Shown here in pieces: positions 24,580-32,859 of a DNA stretch of 44,556 nt. Where the stretch lies: the NCBI GenBank assembly GCA_017458845.1, contig JAFSZY010000042.1, forward strand, positions 1 to 44,556, given 5' to 3'. The notes beneath the pieces are model-generated. The model worked only from the letters and a program-made list of their open reading frames with translations. It was not told the DNA's origin and did no database searches. The DNA is from Ruminococcus sp. (lineage in GTDB: Bacteria > Bacillota > Clostridia > Oscillospirales > Acutalibacteraceae). Numbering within the stretch: position 1 is the stretch's first letter; each line of letters begins with the position of its first letter. The translations under genes and the position numbers were made by a program.

Positions 24580-25653
24580 ATGAAAAACTACAAAATAACT
24601 TTACTCAAGGGCGACGGAATCGGCCCCGAAATTGTTGACGAGGCAGTGAAAGTCCTCAACAAAACCGCCGACAAATTCGGCTTCTCGGTAGAATATGACG
24701 AAGCTCTGATGGGAGGCTGCGCTATTGACGCCACAGGCGAGCCGCTTCCTCAGGAGACTATCGATAAATGTAAGGCGTCAGACAGCGTGCTTCTCGGCGC
24801 GGTAGGCGGTCCCAAGTGGGACAATCTCCCGGGCAACAAGCGCCCCGAGGCGGGACTTCTCGGCATCAGAGGAGCCCTCGGACTTTTCGCCAATCTTCGT
24901 CCCTCGGTTATTTTTGAACCGCTTCAGGGCGATTCTCCGATTAAAGACGAGATTATCGGCGGACAGCTCGACATCCTCATCGTGCGCGAGCTCACAGGCG
25001 GAATTTACTTCGGCAAGCGCGGCAGAACCACCACAGAGGACGGCGCTCCCGCCGCTTGGGATACCGAGATGTATTCCGTTCCCGAGATTGAGCGTATCGC
25101 CAGAGTAGCTTTTGAGATGGCTATGAAGCGTGATAAGAGGGTTACAAGCGTAGACAAGGCGAACGTGCTCGAAAGCTCCCGACTTTGGAGAGAGACAGTC
25201 ATAAAAGTTGCCGAGGATTATCCCGAGGTTGAGCTCAACCACCTTTATGTTGACAATTGCGCTATGCAGCTTGTCCGCAACCCCCGTCAGTTTGACGTAA
25301 TCGTCACGTCCAATATCTTCGGCGATATTCTCTCCGATGAGGCTTCAATGATAGCGGGCTCAATCGGTATGCTCGCCTCTGCTTCACTTGCCGAGGGCAA
25401 GTTCGGACTCTATGAGCCTATCCACGGCTCAGCTCCCGATATTGCGGGACAGGGTATCTCCAACCCGCTCGCTACAATTCTCTCCGTTGCTATGATGCTT
25501 CGCTATTCGCTCGATGAGGGAGAGGCGGCGAACGCCATTGAGAACGCCGTGAACGAGGCTCTCAAAAAGTACCGCACTCCCGATATTCTATCGGACGATA
25601 CTATTAAAGTTTCCACCACCGAGATGGGCGACAAAGTCTGCGAGTATATCTAA
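24580..25653 (+). CDS. leuB: 3-isopropylmalate dehydrogenase
   Basis: A 357-residue NAD-dependent enzyme that oxidises and decarboxylates 3-isopropylmalate in leucine synthesis. Visible motifs are [14 protein letters not shown] near the start, [33 protein letters not shown] (catalytic Lys), the metal aspartates in [14 protein letters not shown], and the NAD-binding [21 protein letters not shown] precedes the ATG. leuA, leuC and leuD are not in the window, so this gene is separated from the rest of the pathway. Confidence 0.96.
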   Translation: MKNYKITLLKGDGIGPEIVDEAVKVLNKTADKFGFSVEYDEALMGGCAIDATGEPLPQETIDKCKASDSVLLGAVGGPKWDNLPGNKRPEAGLLGIRGALGLFANLRPSVIFEPLQGDSPIKDEIIGGQLDILIVRELTGGIYFGKRGRTTTEDGAPAAWDTEMYSVPEIERIARVAFEMAMKRDKRVTSVDKANVLESSRLWRETVIKVAEDYPEVELNHLYVDNCAMQLVRNPRQFDVIVTSNIFGDILSDEASMIAGSIGMLASASLAEGKFGLYEPIHGSAPDIAGQGISNPLATILSVAMMLRYSLDEGEAANAIENAVNEALKKYRTPDILSDDTIKVSTTEMGDKVCEYI

Positions 25654-25712
25654 TTCGCAATTCGTAATGCGCAATGCGCAATTAAATTATTAATTTATAA
25701 TGTTTAATGTTT
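25650..25712. repeat. AATTCGCAATTCG / AATGTTTAATG simple repeats
   Basis: Short repeats AATTCGC, AATGCGC and TTAATGTTTAATG fill the whole gap between leuB and the next gene. They are related to those at 6418-6449 and 6531-6563. They replace any normal ribosome site for the next gene. Confidence 0.55.
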
Positions 25713-25713
25713 A

Positions 25714-26433
25714 ATGGTTTACTATGATATGCATTCCCATCTCCTTCCCGAGATGGACGACGGCTCCAAAAGCGTCGAAATGACCTTACAAATTATAGAC
25801 AAGCTCCGCGCTCAGAACGTAAACAAGCTGTGTTTTACTCCTCATTTTTACACGAACGAGGAGAGCATAGCTCAGTTCAAGGCGCGCAGACTTGAGTCTA
25901 TGAAAAAGCTTCTGCCCGAGCTTCCCCGTGATATTGAGGTCTGTATCGGCGCGGAGGTTTACGTCACACGCTACCTGTTCAATAATAAGGACTTGTCGGG
26001 AATCACTTACGGCGACTCCGACTATATACTTGTGGAGTTCCCCTTTGACAGTCATTTCACCGACCATACTATGGATTACATCTACCGCCTCAAGGGTAAC
26101 TACGGGCTGAAACCTGTGCTTACCCACATCGAGCGTTATCATCATCTTATGATTGACGAGGGCTTGGTTGAGGATTTGCTCGATGAGGACGTCATAATCC
26201 AGACAAATGTCGGAGCTTTCAAGGGCTTCGCTCAAAAACGCCGCTTATTAAAATATATCAAACGCGGTTATATCGACATCGTGGGCACGGACTGCCACTC
26301 CTTAACAAGAGGCAATCCCGATGAATATACCCCGACAATGGAGCTGATAAGGGAAAAATGCGGCAGCGAATATGTTGACCACATCATAGAAACCAGCGAG
26401 AAAATATTTGAAAGCGGAAAGCTGAAAAGGTAA
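25714..26433 (+). CDS. CpsB/YwqE-type PHP protein-tyrosine phosphatase
   Basis: A 239-residue PHP-superfamily metallophosphatase of the CpsB/CapC/YwqE family, which dephosphorylates tyrosine kinases that control capsule and exopolysaccharide export. Metal ligands are visible in DMHSHLLPEMDDGS (about 5-18), TPHF, GAEVY, HIERYHH and GTDCHS. ATG 25714 has no clear ribosome site; a repeat occupies the upstream region. No cognate tyrosine kinase gene is in the window, so the partner is elsewhere or the substrate differs. Confidence 0.85.
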   Translation: MVYYDMHSHLLPEMDDGSKSVEMTLQIIDKLRAQNVNKLCFTPHFYTNEESIAQFKARRLESMKKLLPELPRDIEVCIGAEVYVTRYLFNNKDLSGITYGDSDYILVEFPFDSHFTDHTMDYIYRLKGNYGLKPVLTHIERYHHLMIDEGLVEDLLDEDVIIQTNVGAFKGFAQKRRLLKYIKRGYIDIVGTDCHSLTRGNPDEYTPTMELIREKCGSEYVDHIIETSEKIFESGKLKR

Positions 26434-26464
26434 ATTTATTATTCAGTATTCAGTTAACACGTAG

Positions 26465-26490
26465 GGGAGTCCGTCTCGGGCTCCCTAAAT
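26465..26490 (+). terminator. Terminator after the PHP phosphatase gene
   Basis: GGGAG-T-CCG-TCT-CGG-G-CTCCC forms an almost perfect hairpin (26465-26485), followed by a weak AT-rich tail. Confidence 0.5.
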
Positions 26491-26777
26491 TATTTCATTA
26501 GGTATCTCGCTGTCATTCCGAGCCTGCCGAGGTTGTCCCGCATATAAATTCAACATTGTTGGTTGTCCCCTTAGGGGAATCTCCCCAAGGGGGAAGCCTT
26601 CGACTATTCGCTCCGCGAATTGCCCTGCGGGCACCGCTCAGAACGACTTTTTTATTATTCACCAAAAAGTACGTTTTTTTAGTGCTAATTAAACAAATAT
26701 CCTTCTTTATATTCTACATTAAAGCTAATAGAAAATATAATGCAATAATGGTAGAATATAATTGACGAATGTGATGA
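26491..26777. other. Repeat-filled gap without a gene
   Basis: Contains a GTCATTCCGAGCC repeat (26512-26539) and nested small palindromes CCCCTTAGGGG, CTCCCCAAGGGG, TTCGCTCCGCGAA and GCCCTGCGGGC (26570-26640). AT-rich sequence leads to the next promoter. TTGACG (26763-26768) and TAAAAT (26785-26790) could be a promoter with a 16-base spacer. The short open frame across the repeats is not a gene. Confidence 0.5.
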
Positions 26778-26798
26778 TTATCATAAAATAAATGATAA
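26778..26798. promoter_or_regulatory. Operator-like palindrome over a putative -10
   Basis: TTATCAT (26778-26784) and ATGATAA (26792-26798), perfect 7-bp arms with 7 bases between. The palindrome overlaps the putative -10 TAAAAT, so a repressor bound here could block transcription of the secreted-protein gene. Confidence 0.4.
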
Positions 26799-26859
26799 CT
26801 GTCACAAAACTTAGTTTCACGAGGTTATATATATAGAATAACAAAAGGAGGTTGTTATT

Positions 26860-27987
26860 ATGAAAAAACTATTAGCAATACTATTATCATTCATACTTGT
26901 TATCGGAACCGTAATCGGTGTAAACGCCGTTGTTTACTATTACGGAGCGGGTGGTCCCGATATGACGCTCAATTTCTATATTGACAGCTCCAAAACCGCA
27001 ACCACAACATTTACAGAAATCGAAATGAAAATTTTTTCCAGCTTTAACACATACGCTGAACAAAGCATTAAGCTCGACGGAAAATGGGTTTCATTCGGTA
27101 CTGTTAAGGTTGAAAGCAGTATTAAGGGAGCAGAGCTTTATACAGGCTACACGGAAAAACAGGGAGCTGTAACAATTTTCAAATTTAAATCCGAAGAGGG
27201 CTTTGAAATAGCCGATAATCAGCCGTTCCTGTCTATCACAAATGTAAACGCTACTTTGTATACCGGTAACGACTCTATAGATTATATTGTTGATAAGCTT
27301 GTCGGCTCAGACGGAACGGATTACGCTGACAAGGACGCGGTGACAACCGATTTAAAAATCCCCGAGGGTACTTACTATACACACCCGTGCGAAGGCGCTC
27401 TAAAAGTCAATAATCTTCGAGATACCGAAGCAACAGAGCCAACCGTAACAGAGCCAAGCTCTGAAACTCAGATGACCGAGCCCGTAACAGAGCCAAGTAC
27501 GGCGACAGAACCGACAGAAGCTTCAACTTCCGCTCCCGCTGCGAATATTTCTAAAACTGAAGCAAGCGTAAAGGCGGGCGGAACGGTTACTCTGAAAGTC
27601 ACCGACGGAAATGTAAAAACTTGGAGCACGTCAAATAAAGCTGTGGCGACAGTCAGCAAAGGCAAGGTAACAGGCTTGAAGAAAGGCTCGGCAACAATTA
27701 CAGCGGCGCTCACCACAGGCAAAAAGCTGACCTGTAAGGTGACTGTTACAACCTCGCCGAAGCTCTCAAAGACCTGTGTAAGCGTCAAGAAAGGCAAGAC
27801 TGTATCCATAAAAATTTCAGGCAAAGCTAGTACGGCTAAGAATGTTTACACCAACACAAAGATAGCAAAGGTGATTTCAAAGAACACCGCGACAACCATT
27901 AAGGTCAAGGGCTTAAAGAAAGGTAAGACAACCTTGAAGATAAAAGTCAACGGAGTTGTGCTGGAACTGAAAGTCAAAGTTAAATAA
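26860..27987 (+). CDS. Secreted protein with two Big_2 Ig-like domains
   Basis: A 375-residue exported protein. A signal peptide (MKKLLAILLSFILVIGTVIG then VNA, cleavage near 24) precedes a beta-rich domain (about 25-185) that I do not recognise; a carbohydrate- or cohesin-like role is possible but unproven. A Thr/Glu/Pro linker follows (about 188-230, TEPTVTEPSSE type). Then come two bacterial Ig-like Big_2 repeats (about 232-300 and 302-375), each with VSKGKVTGLKKGSATI-like cores. AGGAGG precedes the ATG. No sortase motif, lipobox or dockerin was seen. Probably cell-surface or extracellular. Confidence 0.8.
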   Translation: MKKLLAILLSFILVIGTVIGVNAVVYYYGAGGPDMTLNFYIDSSKTATTTFTEIEMKIFSSFNTYAEQSIKLDGKWVSFGTVKVESSIKGAELYTGYTEKQGAVTIFKFKSEEGFEIADNQPFLSITNVNATLYTGNDSIDYIVDKLVGSDGTDYADKDAVTTDLKIPEGTYYTHPCEGALKVNNLRDTEATEPTVTEPSSETQMTEPVTEPSTATEPTEASTSAPAANISKTEASVKAGGTVTLKVTDGNVKTWSTSNKAVATVSKGKVTGLKKGSATITAALTTGKKLTCKVTVTTSPKLSKTCVSVKKGKTVSIKISGKASTAKNVYTNTKIAKVISKNTATTIKVKGLKKGKTTLKIKVNGVVLELKVKVK

Positions 27988-27992
27988 TACGT

Positions 27993-28046
27993 CCCCCTTA
28001 GTTTAAGGGGGAAAGAAATCAGATTTACTGATTTCAAGGGGGATTA
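27993..28046 (+). repeat. Two-hairpin element, copy 1
   Basis: Hairpin 1 CCCCCTTA-GTT-TAAGGGGG (27993-28011), hairpin 2 GAAATCAG-ATTTA-CTGATTTC (28015-28035), tail AAGGGGGATTA. It directly follows the Big_2 gene. Tail-to-tail with copy 2. Confidence 0.8.
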
Positions 28047-28054
28047 AAAAAATC

Positions 28055-28106
28055 AATCCCACCGTCACGCGCAAGCGCGCGCCACCTCCCTTTAACAAAG
28101 GGAGGC
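28055..28106 (-). repeat. Two-hairpin element, copy 2
   Basis: Reverse orientation: hairpin 1 CCTCCCTTT-AAC-AAAGGGAGG (28085-28105), hairpin 2 CGCGC-AA-GCGCG, tail AATCCCACCG on the plus strand. Confidence 0.8.
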
Positions 28107-28125
28107 TGAATATGTACCAACAAAT

Positions 28126-28160
28126 AAGGGCGACCGATTTTCGGTCGCCCTTTCCTCTTT
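28126..28160 (+). terminator. Strong hairpin terminator
   Basis: AAGGGCGACCGA-TTT-TCGGTCGCCCTT (28126-28152) followed by TCCTCTTT, a perfect 12-bp stem. It may end transcription coming through the repeat cluster from the Big_2 gene. Confidence 0.8.
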
Positions 28161-28178
28161 ATACCGTGAAGAAAAAAG

Positions 28179-28246
28179 GCTCCTTTGGCTAAAGGAGCTG
28201 TCACGGCTTGCCGTGACTGAGGATTGTACAAATGCGGCGCAGCCGC
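28179..28246 (+). repeat. Two-hairpin element, copy 3 (with third hairpin)
   Basis: GCTCCTTT-GGCT-AAAGGAGC, TCACGGC-TT-GCCGTGA, tail CTGAGGATTGTA, then GCGGC-GCA-GCCGC (28234-28246). The conserved parts are the same as in the copy at 32060, but the second and third stems differ. Confidence 0.85.
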
Positions 28247-28300
28247 CACCTTGTTCTTATACTATATTGCTTTTCTGTCAATCCGAGCCTGACGAGGTTG

Positions 28301-28343
28301 TCCCCTGTGGGGAAAATGTCCGCTGCGGACAAAAGGGGGATAA
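28301..28343 (+). repeat. Two-hairpin element, copy 4
   Basis: TCCCC-TGT-GGGGA, then TGTCCGC-T-GCGGACA, then AAAGGGGGATAAA. It is fused to a GTCAATCCGAGCC repeat (28277-28304). It lies 18 bases past the end of the convergent hisF gene. Confidence 0.75.
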
Positions 28344-28360
28344 ACAGTTTAAAAATCCCC

Positions 28361-29113
28361 TTATCTCACGCTTATGCCTTTATCCCTTAGATACTTCTTC
28401 AATTCGGGTATCGGAATCTCGCCAAAGTGGAACAAGCTCGCCGCCAGCACTGCGTCAGCTTTGCCCTCGGTCAGAGCGTCATAAAAGTGTTCAAGCGCTC
28501 CCGCGCCGCCGCTCGCGATTACGGGAATGTTCACCCTTTCGGACACAGCCCTTGTCAACTCAAGGTCGTAGCCGTTTTTCTGACCGTCCTCGTCCATACT
28601 TGTGAGCAGGATTTCTCCCGCGCCGAGTTCTGCGCATTTAACAGCCCACTCAATAGCGTCCAGTCCCGTAGGTACTCTGCCGCCGTTGAGGTATACCTCC
28701 CAGCTGTTTCCTTTTCTTTTAGCGTCAATCGCGGCAACCACGCACTGACTGCCGAACTTCTGCGACGCTTCCCTGATAAGCTCGGGGCGCTTGATAGCCG
28801 CGCTGTTTACGCTCACCTTGTCCGCGCCCGCTCTGAGTATTTCGTTAAAGTCGTCAACGCTCCTGATTCCGCCGCCAACTGTAAACGGAATGAAAATACA
28901 ATCGGCTACTCGCTTGACCATATCAGTTACAATATTTCTCGCGTCGCTTGACGCGGTGATGTCCAGGAACACGAGCTCGTCCGCGCCCTCTTTGTCGTAT
29001 TGAATCGCGCACTCCACAGGGTCGCCCGCATCAACAAGGTTAACGAAGCTCATACCTTTTACAACCCTGCCGTTTTTGACATCAAGGCAGGGGATAATTC
29101 TTTTTGCGTACAT
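28361..29113 (-). CDS. hisF: Imidazole glycerol phosphate synthase, cyclase subunit
   Basis: A 250-residue TIM-barrel subunit that, with HisH, makes imidazole glycerol phosphate and AICAR in histidine synthesis. Catalytic aspartates Asp11 ([16 protein letters not shown]) and about Asp130 (VVAAIDAKR) are present, with the phosphate loops VGGGIRS and ASGGAG. The ATG directly abuts the hisH stop, so the two subunits are translationally coupled. Other his genes are not in the window. Confidence 0.97.
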   Translation of the reverse strand: MYAKRIIPCLDVKNGRVVKGMSFVNLVDAGDPVECAIQYDKEGADELVFLDITASSDARNIVTDMVKRVADCIFIPFTVGGGIRSVDDFNEILRAGADKVSVNSAAIKRPELIREASQKFGSQCVVAAIDAKRKGNSWEVYLNGGRVPTGLDAIEWAVKCAELGAGEILLTSMDEDGQKNGYDLELTRAVSERVNIPVIASGGAGALEHFYDALTEGKADAVLAASLFHFGEIPIPELKKYLRDKGISVR

Positions 29114-29731
29114 TTATTTTACCTCACACATAGCAGCGAAGTTTCTCAGCATTTTAAGCCCTGTTTCTCCGCTCTTTTCGGGATGGAACTGAGTAGCCGT
29201 TACGTTGCCGCGGGTAACTGCCGCGTCAATTTTTACGCCGTACTCGGTCTGCGCGCTGACAATGCTTTTGTCCTCAGCGTCTAAGTAATAGGAATGAACA
29301 AAATAGACATAGGAGTTGTCCTCAATCCCTTTGAAAATACCCTCGTTATTAAGTGTTTTTATGCTGTTCCAGCCCATATGCGGAATTTTTAAGCCTTCGC
29401 CGTTCGGGATTTTTTTGATGATACCCTTAAAAACCCCCAATCCCGCGGTCTCGGGGTTTTCCTCGCTGCCCTCAAAAAGCAGCTGTAAGCCAACGCATAT
29501 TCCAAGGAAAGGCTTTCCGCTGTTAATAAACTGAGTTACCGCTTCGTCAATGCCGTTTTTCCTCATTGATTCAACGCAGTCGCCAAACGAGCCCTGACCC
29601 GGTAAAATAGCTCCGTCAGCGTTTATTATTTCATCTTTATCGCAAGTGATTTTACACTCGCAGTCAATAAATTTCAGCGCCTTGTAAACACTTTGAATGT
29701 TACCGCCGCCGTAGTCGATTACAGCAATCAT
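29114..29731 (-). CDS. hisH: Imidazole glycerol phosphate synthase, glutaminase subunit
   Basis: A 205-residue class I glutamine amidotransferase that feeds ammonia to HisF. The triad is visible: Cys79 in GICVGLQLLFEGS, and His/Glu in QFHPEKSG (about 183-185). Opening MIAVIDYGGGNIQSV is typical. An AGGAGG lies 17 bases upstream of the ATG, rather far; a nearer GGTGA may be the working site. Confidence 0.95.
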   Translation of the reverse strand: MIAVIDYGGGNIQSVYKALKFIDCECKITCDKDEIINADGAILPGQGSFGDCVESMRKNGIDEAVTQFINSGKPFLGICVGLQLLFEGSEENPETAGLGVFKGIIKKIPNGEGLKIPHMGWNSIKTLNNEGIFKGIEDNSYVYFVHSYYLDAEDKSIVSAQTEYGVKIDAAVTRGNVTATQFHPEKSGETGLKMLRNFAAMCEVK

Positions 29732-29756
29732 ATTTTCACCGTCTTTTCCTCCTGCA

Positions 29757-29785
29757 ATTTTACCATATTACCCTTTATAATGCAA
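29757..29785 (-). promoter_or_regulatory. Promoter of hisH-hisF
   Basis: Minus strand TTGCAT (29785-29780) and TAAAAT (29762-29757), 17-base spacer. It would give a leader of only about 20 bases. Confidence 0.6.
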
Positions 29786-29844
29786 GAATTTGATAGCTAA
29801 AATCCCTAAACTTGCAAAATTTATTGTAAAATACTGCAAAACAG

Positions 29845-29873
29845 TTGAATTCTGCAAGTTTAAGTGCTAAAAT
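29845..29873 (+). promoter_or_regulatory. Promoter of the rpiR-family gene
   Basis: TTGAAT (29845-29850) and TAAAAT (29868-29873), 17-base spacer. TGCAA words at 29781, 29813, 29835 and 29853 dot this divergent region and could be regulator half-sites. Confidence 0.65.
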
Positions 29874-29936
29874 GAATTGATGAATTTTGAAATTTTCTGA
29901 TTATGTAGATGAATTTACTTTAGAGAAGGTATTATT

Positions 29937-30824
29937 ATGGTAGAGCATTTACTTTCAAGAATAGAAATGAACAAGGATACGTTTTCCAAAGGGCAAAAGC
30001 GTATCGCTGATTTTATAGAAGAACACTACGACAGCGCCGCGTTTATGACAGCGTCAAAGCTCGGCAAGAAGGTAGGCGTGTCCGAAAGCACCGTAGTGCG
30101 TTTTGCGACTCAGCTCGGCTATTCCGGCTATCCCAAACTCCAGAAAGCTATGCAGGAGATGATAAGGGACAAGCTTACCTCGGTTCAGCGTATTGACGTA
30201 ACAACCACCCGAATAGGAGACAACGACGTCCTTGACGCGATTATGAACCAGGATATTGACAAAATCCGCCGTACTCTGGATGAGATTTCCCGCGAGGATT
30301 TTGAGCGCGCGGTGCAGTCTATCGTCAAGGCGCGCAGAATTTACATCTTCGGCGTGCGTTCTACAGCCTCTCTTGCTGAGTTCCTCGGCTATTATTTCGG
30401 ATTGATTTTCGACAACGTCCGTGTAATTACAAACACATCAAAGACTCACACCTACGAGCAGCTTTTCCGCATCAGCAAGGACGATGTTATGATTGGTATT
30501 TCCTTCCCGCGTTACAGCACAATGGCGGTGGACTCAATGACGCTCGCCGGGGAGAGAGGCGCCAATGTTATAGCAATCACCGACTCAATGGTCAGCCCGC
30601 TTGTAACGGCTGCTGACGAGGTTCTTATCGCCCGCAGCGATATGGCGTCTGTAGTAGACTCTCTGGTTGCTCCTTTGAGCCTTGTCAACGCTCTTATTGT
30701 CGCTACTGTTATCGAGAAGAAGGACGAAGTAACCGATACATTCAAGGAGCTCGAGCTCGTCTGGAACCATCAGGGTGTATACGAAAAGTCCTCAAGCAGG
30801 ATAGAGTACAAACGAAATGGCTAA
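29937..30824 (+). CDS. MurR/RpiR-family transcriptional regulator
   Basis: A 295-residue regulator with an N-terminal HTH_6 domain (about 1-80: KGQKRIADFIEEHY, SKLGKKVGVSESTVVRFATQLGYSGY in part) and a C-terminal sugar-phosphate-binding SIS domain (about 125-265: IYIFGVRSTASLAE, ISFPRYS, AITDS). Relatives respond to phosphosugars such as MurNAc-6-P. No sugar catabolic gene adjoins it; the next gene overlaps it by 8 bases and encodes a flavoprotein. The ligand is unknown. Confidence 0.9.
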   Translation: MVEHLLSRIEMNKDTFSKGQKRIADFIEEHYDSAAFMTASKLGKKVGVSESTVVRFATQLGYSGYPKLQKAMQEMIRDKLTSVQRIDVTTTRIGDNDVLDAIMNQDIDKIRRTLDEISREDFERAVQSIVKARRIYIFGVRSTASLAEFLGYYFGLIFDNVRVITNTSKTHTYEQLFRISKDDVMIGISFPRYSTMAVDSMTLAGERGANVIAITDSMVSPLVTAADEVLIARSDMASVVDSLVAPLSLVNALIVATVIEKKDEVTDTFKELELVWNHQGVYEKSSSRIEYKRNG

Positions 30825-32046
30825 GACCGCGATTGTAGGAGGCGGAGCCGCGGGACTTATGGCGGCCGGATTTGCCTCTATGTATGGCGCGGAGGTTGTT
30901 GTTTTCGAGAAGATGCCGCGCGTCGGCAGAAAAATACTTATTTCGGGCAAGGGCAGGTGCAACATCACCAACGCCTGCGATATTGAGACTTTTATGTCCA
31001 ACGTGCCCGTGAATAATAAATTCCTGTACAGCGCGATTAACAATTTCCCGCCTTTTGATATCATAGACTTTTTTGAAAACCTCGGACTTAAAACCAAGAT
31101 TGAACGCGGCAACCGTGTGTTCCCCGAATCCGACAAAGCTATGGACGTGGTGGACACTATGCGCCGCTTTGCTACGGATAACGGCGCGCGGATAAAAACC
31201 GCCGAGGTTGAGGATATTATTATTGAAAATAACGCCGTAAAGTCTGTCAGGGCTGACGGTAAAATATACGATTTTGACAGCGTGATTCTCGCGACAGGAG
31301 GACTGAGCTATCCGCGTACAGGCTCCACGGGCGACGGTTTCAGATTTGCCGAAAAGCTCGGTCACACCGTTATTCCCGCAAAGCCCTCTCTTGTTCCTTT
31401 GGAGAGTCCCGACAAATCCTGCAAAGAAATGCAGGGCTTGTCCTTAAAAAACGTCGGGCTTAAAGTTACCGATAACAGCGGCAAGACAGTCTATACCGAC
31501 TTCGGCGAAATGCTCTTTACTCATTTCGGACTGTCGGGACCGATGATTTTGTCGGCGAGCTGTAATATGCGCGATTACTCTTTAGAATACACGGCGCATA
31601 TAGATTTAAAGCCCGCCCTCGACAGAGAACAGCTCGACAAGAGAATACTCCGCGACTTCAATGAAAATATAAACAAAGCGGTTTCAAACTCACTTTCGGC
31701 GCTTCTGCCGAAGAAGATGATTCCCGTTGTACTCGAACGCTGGAATATACAGCAGGATAAAAAATGCAACTCCGTTACCAGAGAAGAACGGTCTCGGTTG
31801 ATAAGCTTATTAAAAGATTTTACTATATCAATATCGGGACCGCGTCCGATAGAAGAGGCTATAATCACCTCGGGCGGAGTCAAAGTCAGCGAAATCAACC
31901 CCAAAACTATGGAAAGCAAGCTGATAAAAGGCTTGTACTTTGCGGGCGAGCTGATTGACGTTGACGCCTATACGGGCGGCTTCAACCTCACAATTGCCTG
32001 GGCTACTGGCAAGCTCGCGGGAGAAAGCTCAATAATAAAATATTGA
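30817..32046 (+). CDS. FAD-dependent oxidoreductase, HI0933/BaiN family
   Basis: A 409-residue flavoprotein of the HI0933/YhiN/BaiN group. The FAD-binding GGGAAGLMAA is at about 8-17. The family hallmark VGRKILISGKGRCNITN is at about 40-56. Other matches are LATGGLSYPRTGSTGDGF and, at the C-terminus, GLYFAGELIDVDAYTGGFNL. The reaction of most members is unknown; one relative reduces a bile-acid intermediate. It overlaps the RpiR-type gene by 8 bases. Confidence 0.9.
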   Translation: MAKTAIVGGGAAGLMAAGFASMYGAEVVVFEKMPRVGRKILISGKGRCNITNACDIETFMSNVPVNNKFLYSAINNFPPFDIIDFFENLGLKTKIERGNRVFPESDKAMDVVDTMRRFATDNGARIKTAEVEDIIIENNAVKSVRADGKIYDFDSVILATGGLSYPRTGSTGDGFRFAEKLGHTVIPAKPSLVPLESPDKSCKEMQGLSLKNVGLKVTDNSGKTVYTDFGEMLFTHFGLSGPMILSASCNMRDYSLEYTAHIDLKPALDREQLDKRILRDFNENINKAVSNSLSALLPKKMIPVVLERWNIQQDKKCNSVTREERSRLISLLKDFTISISGPRPIEEAIITSGGVKVSEINPKTMESKLIKGLYFAGELIDVDAYTGGFNLTIAWATGKLAGESSIIKY

Positions 32047-32059
32047 ATTGATATTTATG

Positions 32060-32130
32060 GCTCCTTTGGCTAAAGGAGCTGTCAGCGCAGCTGACTGAGG
32101 ATTGTATAAATTGGGTGTGGGCGCAGCCCG
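32060..32130 (+). repeat. Two-hairpin element, copy 5 (with third hairpin)
   Basis: GCTCCTTT-GGCT-AAAGGAGC (32060-32079), GTCAGC-GCA-GCTGAC (32081-32095), tail TGAGGATTGTATAAA, then GGGC-GCA-GCCC (32119-32129). It is the only content of the gap before cmk. Confidence 0.85.
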
Positions 32131-32178
32131 CCCTTCACTAATAACTGATCACTTTTTCGACTGAAAGGAGAAAACAAT

Positions 32179-32859
32179 ATGTCTATAGCAATAGCAATTG
32201 ACGGACCTGCGGGAGCAGGCAAAAGCACAATTTCAAAGGCGGCCGCAAAAAGGCTCGGCTTTATTTATATTGATACGGGAGCTCTCTACCGCACAGTAGG
32301 TTTAGCGGCTACACGCGCGGGCGTTGAGCCTAAGGAGGGCAAAGATGTCGATGAGCTTCTTTCTAATATTTCCGTTGAGCTCACATTCAACGACAAAGGC
32401 GAGCAGGTAGTACTGCTCAACAAGGAGGACGTTTCGGGCTTGATTCGCACGCCCGAGGCTTCTATGATGGCGTCCGCTATCTCCGCGGTTCCGTCTGTAA
32501 GAGCTTTTCTGCTCGATTTACAGCGCGACATCGCCAAGACAAACAATGTTATAATGGACGGTCGCGATATCGGTACTGTAATTCTGCCCGACGCGAAGGT
32601 TAAAATTTTTCTTACCGCATCAGCCGAGGCTCGCGCCGAGCGCCGTTACAAGGAACTCGTCGAGAAAGGCATGGACGTAAAGTACGAGGATATCCTACAG
32701 GACGTTATTACACGCGACTATAACGATTCCCACCGTGAAATCGCTCCCTTAAAGCAAGCCGACGACGCTGTGCTCGCGGACACAACCGAGGTTGACCTCG
32801 ACGGCAGCATCGAGCTTATCATCAACATTATCAAGGAGAAAACAAATGGGGCAGTCTAA
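32179..32859 (+). CDS. cmk: Cytidylate kinase
   Basis: A 226-residue enzyme that phosphorylates CMP and dCMP. The P-loop GPAGAGKST is at about 8-16, with TGALYRTVGLAA, MDGRDIGTVILPDA and DYNDSHRE all typical. GAAAGGAG precedes the ATG. It overlaps plsC by 14 bases, and cmk-plsC-ispH/S1 is a usual Clostridial order. Confidence 0.96.
   Translation: MSIAIAIDGPAGAGKSTISKAAAKRLGFIYIDTGALYRTVGLAATRAGVEPKEGKDVDELLSNISVELTFNDKGEQVVLLNKEDVSGLIRTPEASMMASAISAVPSVRAFLLDLQRDIAKTNNVIMDGRDIGTVILPDAKVKIFLTASAEARAERRYKELVEKGMDVKYEDILQDVITRDYNDSHREIAPLKQADDAVLADTTEVDLDGSIELIINIIKEKTNGAV

Noticed and set aside
26556..26765. 69-codon open frame in the gap before the Big_2 gene
   Set aside because: It reads through small palindromic repeats (CCCCTTAGGGG and others) and has no coding character.
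28213..28605. Open frame running from the repeat cluster into hisF
   Set aside because: It is composed of repeat sequence and antisense hisF, with no ribosome site.
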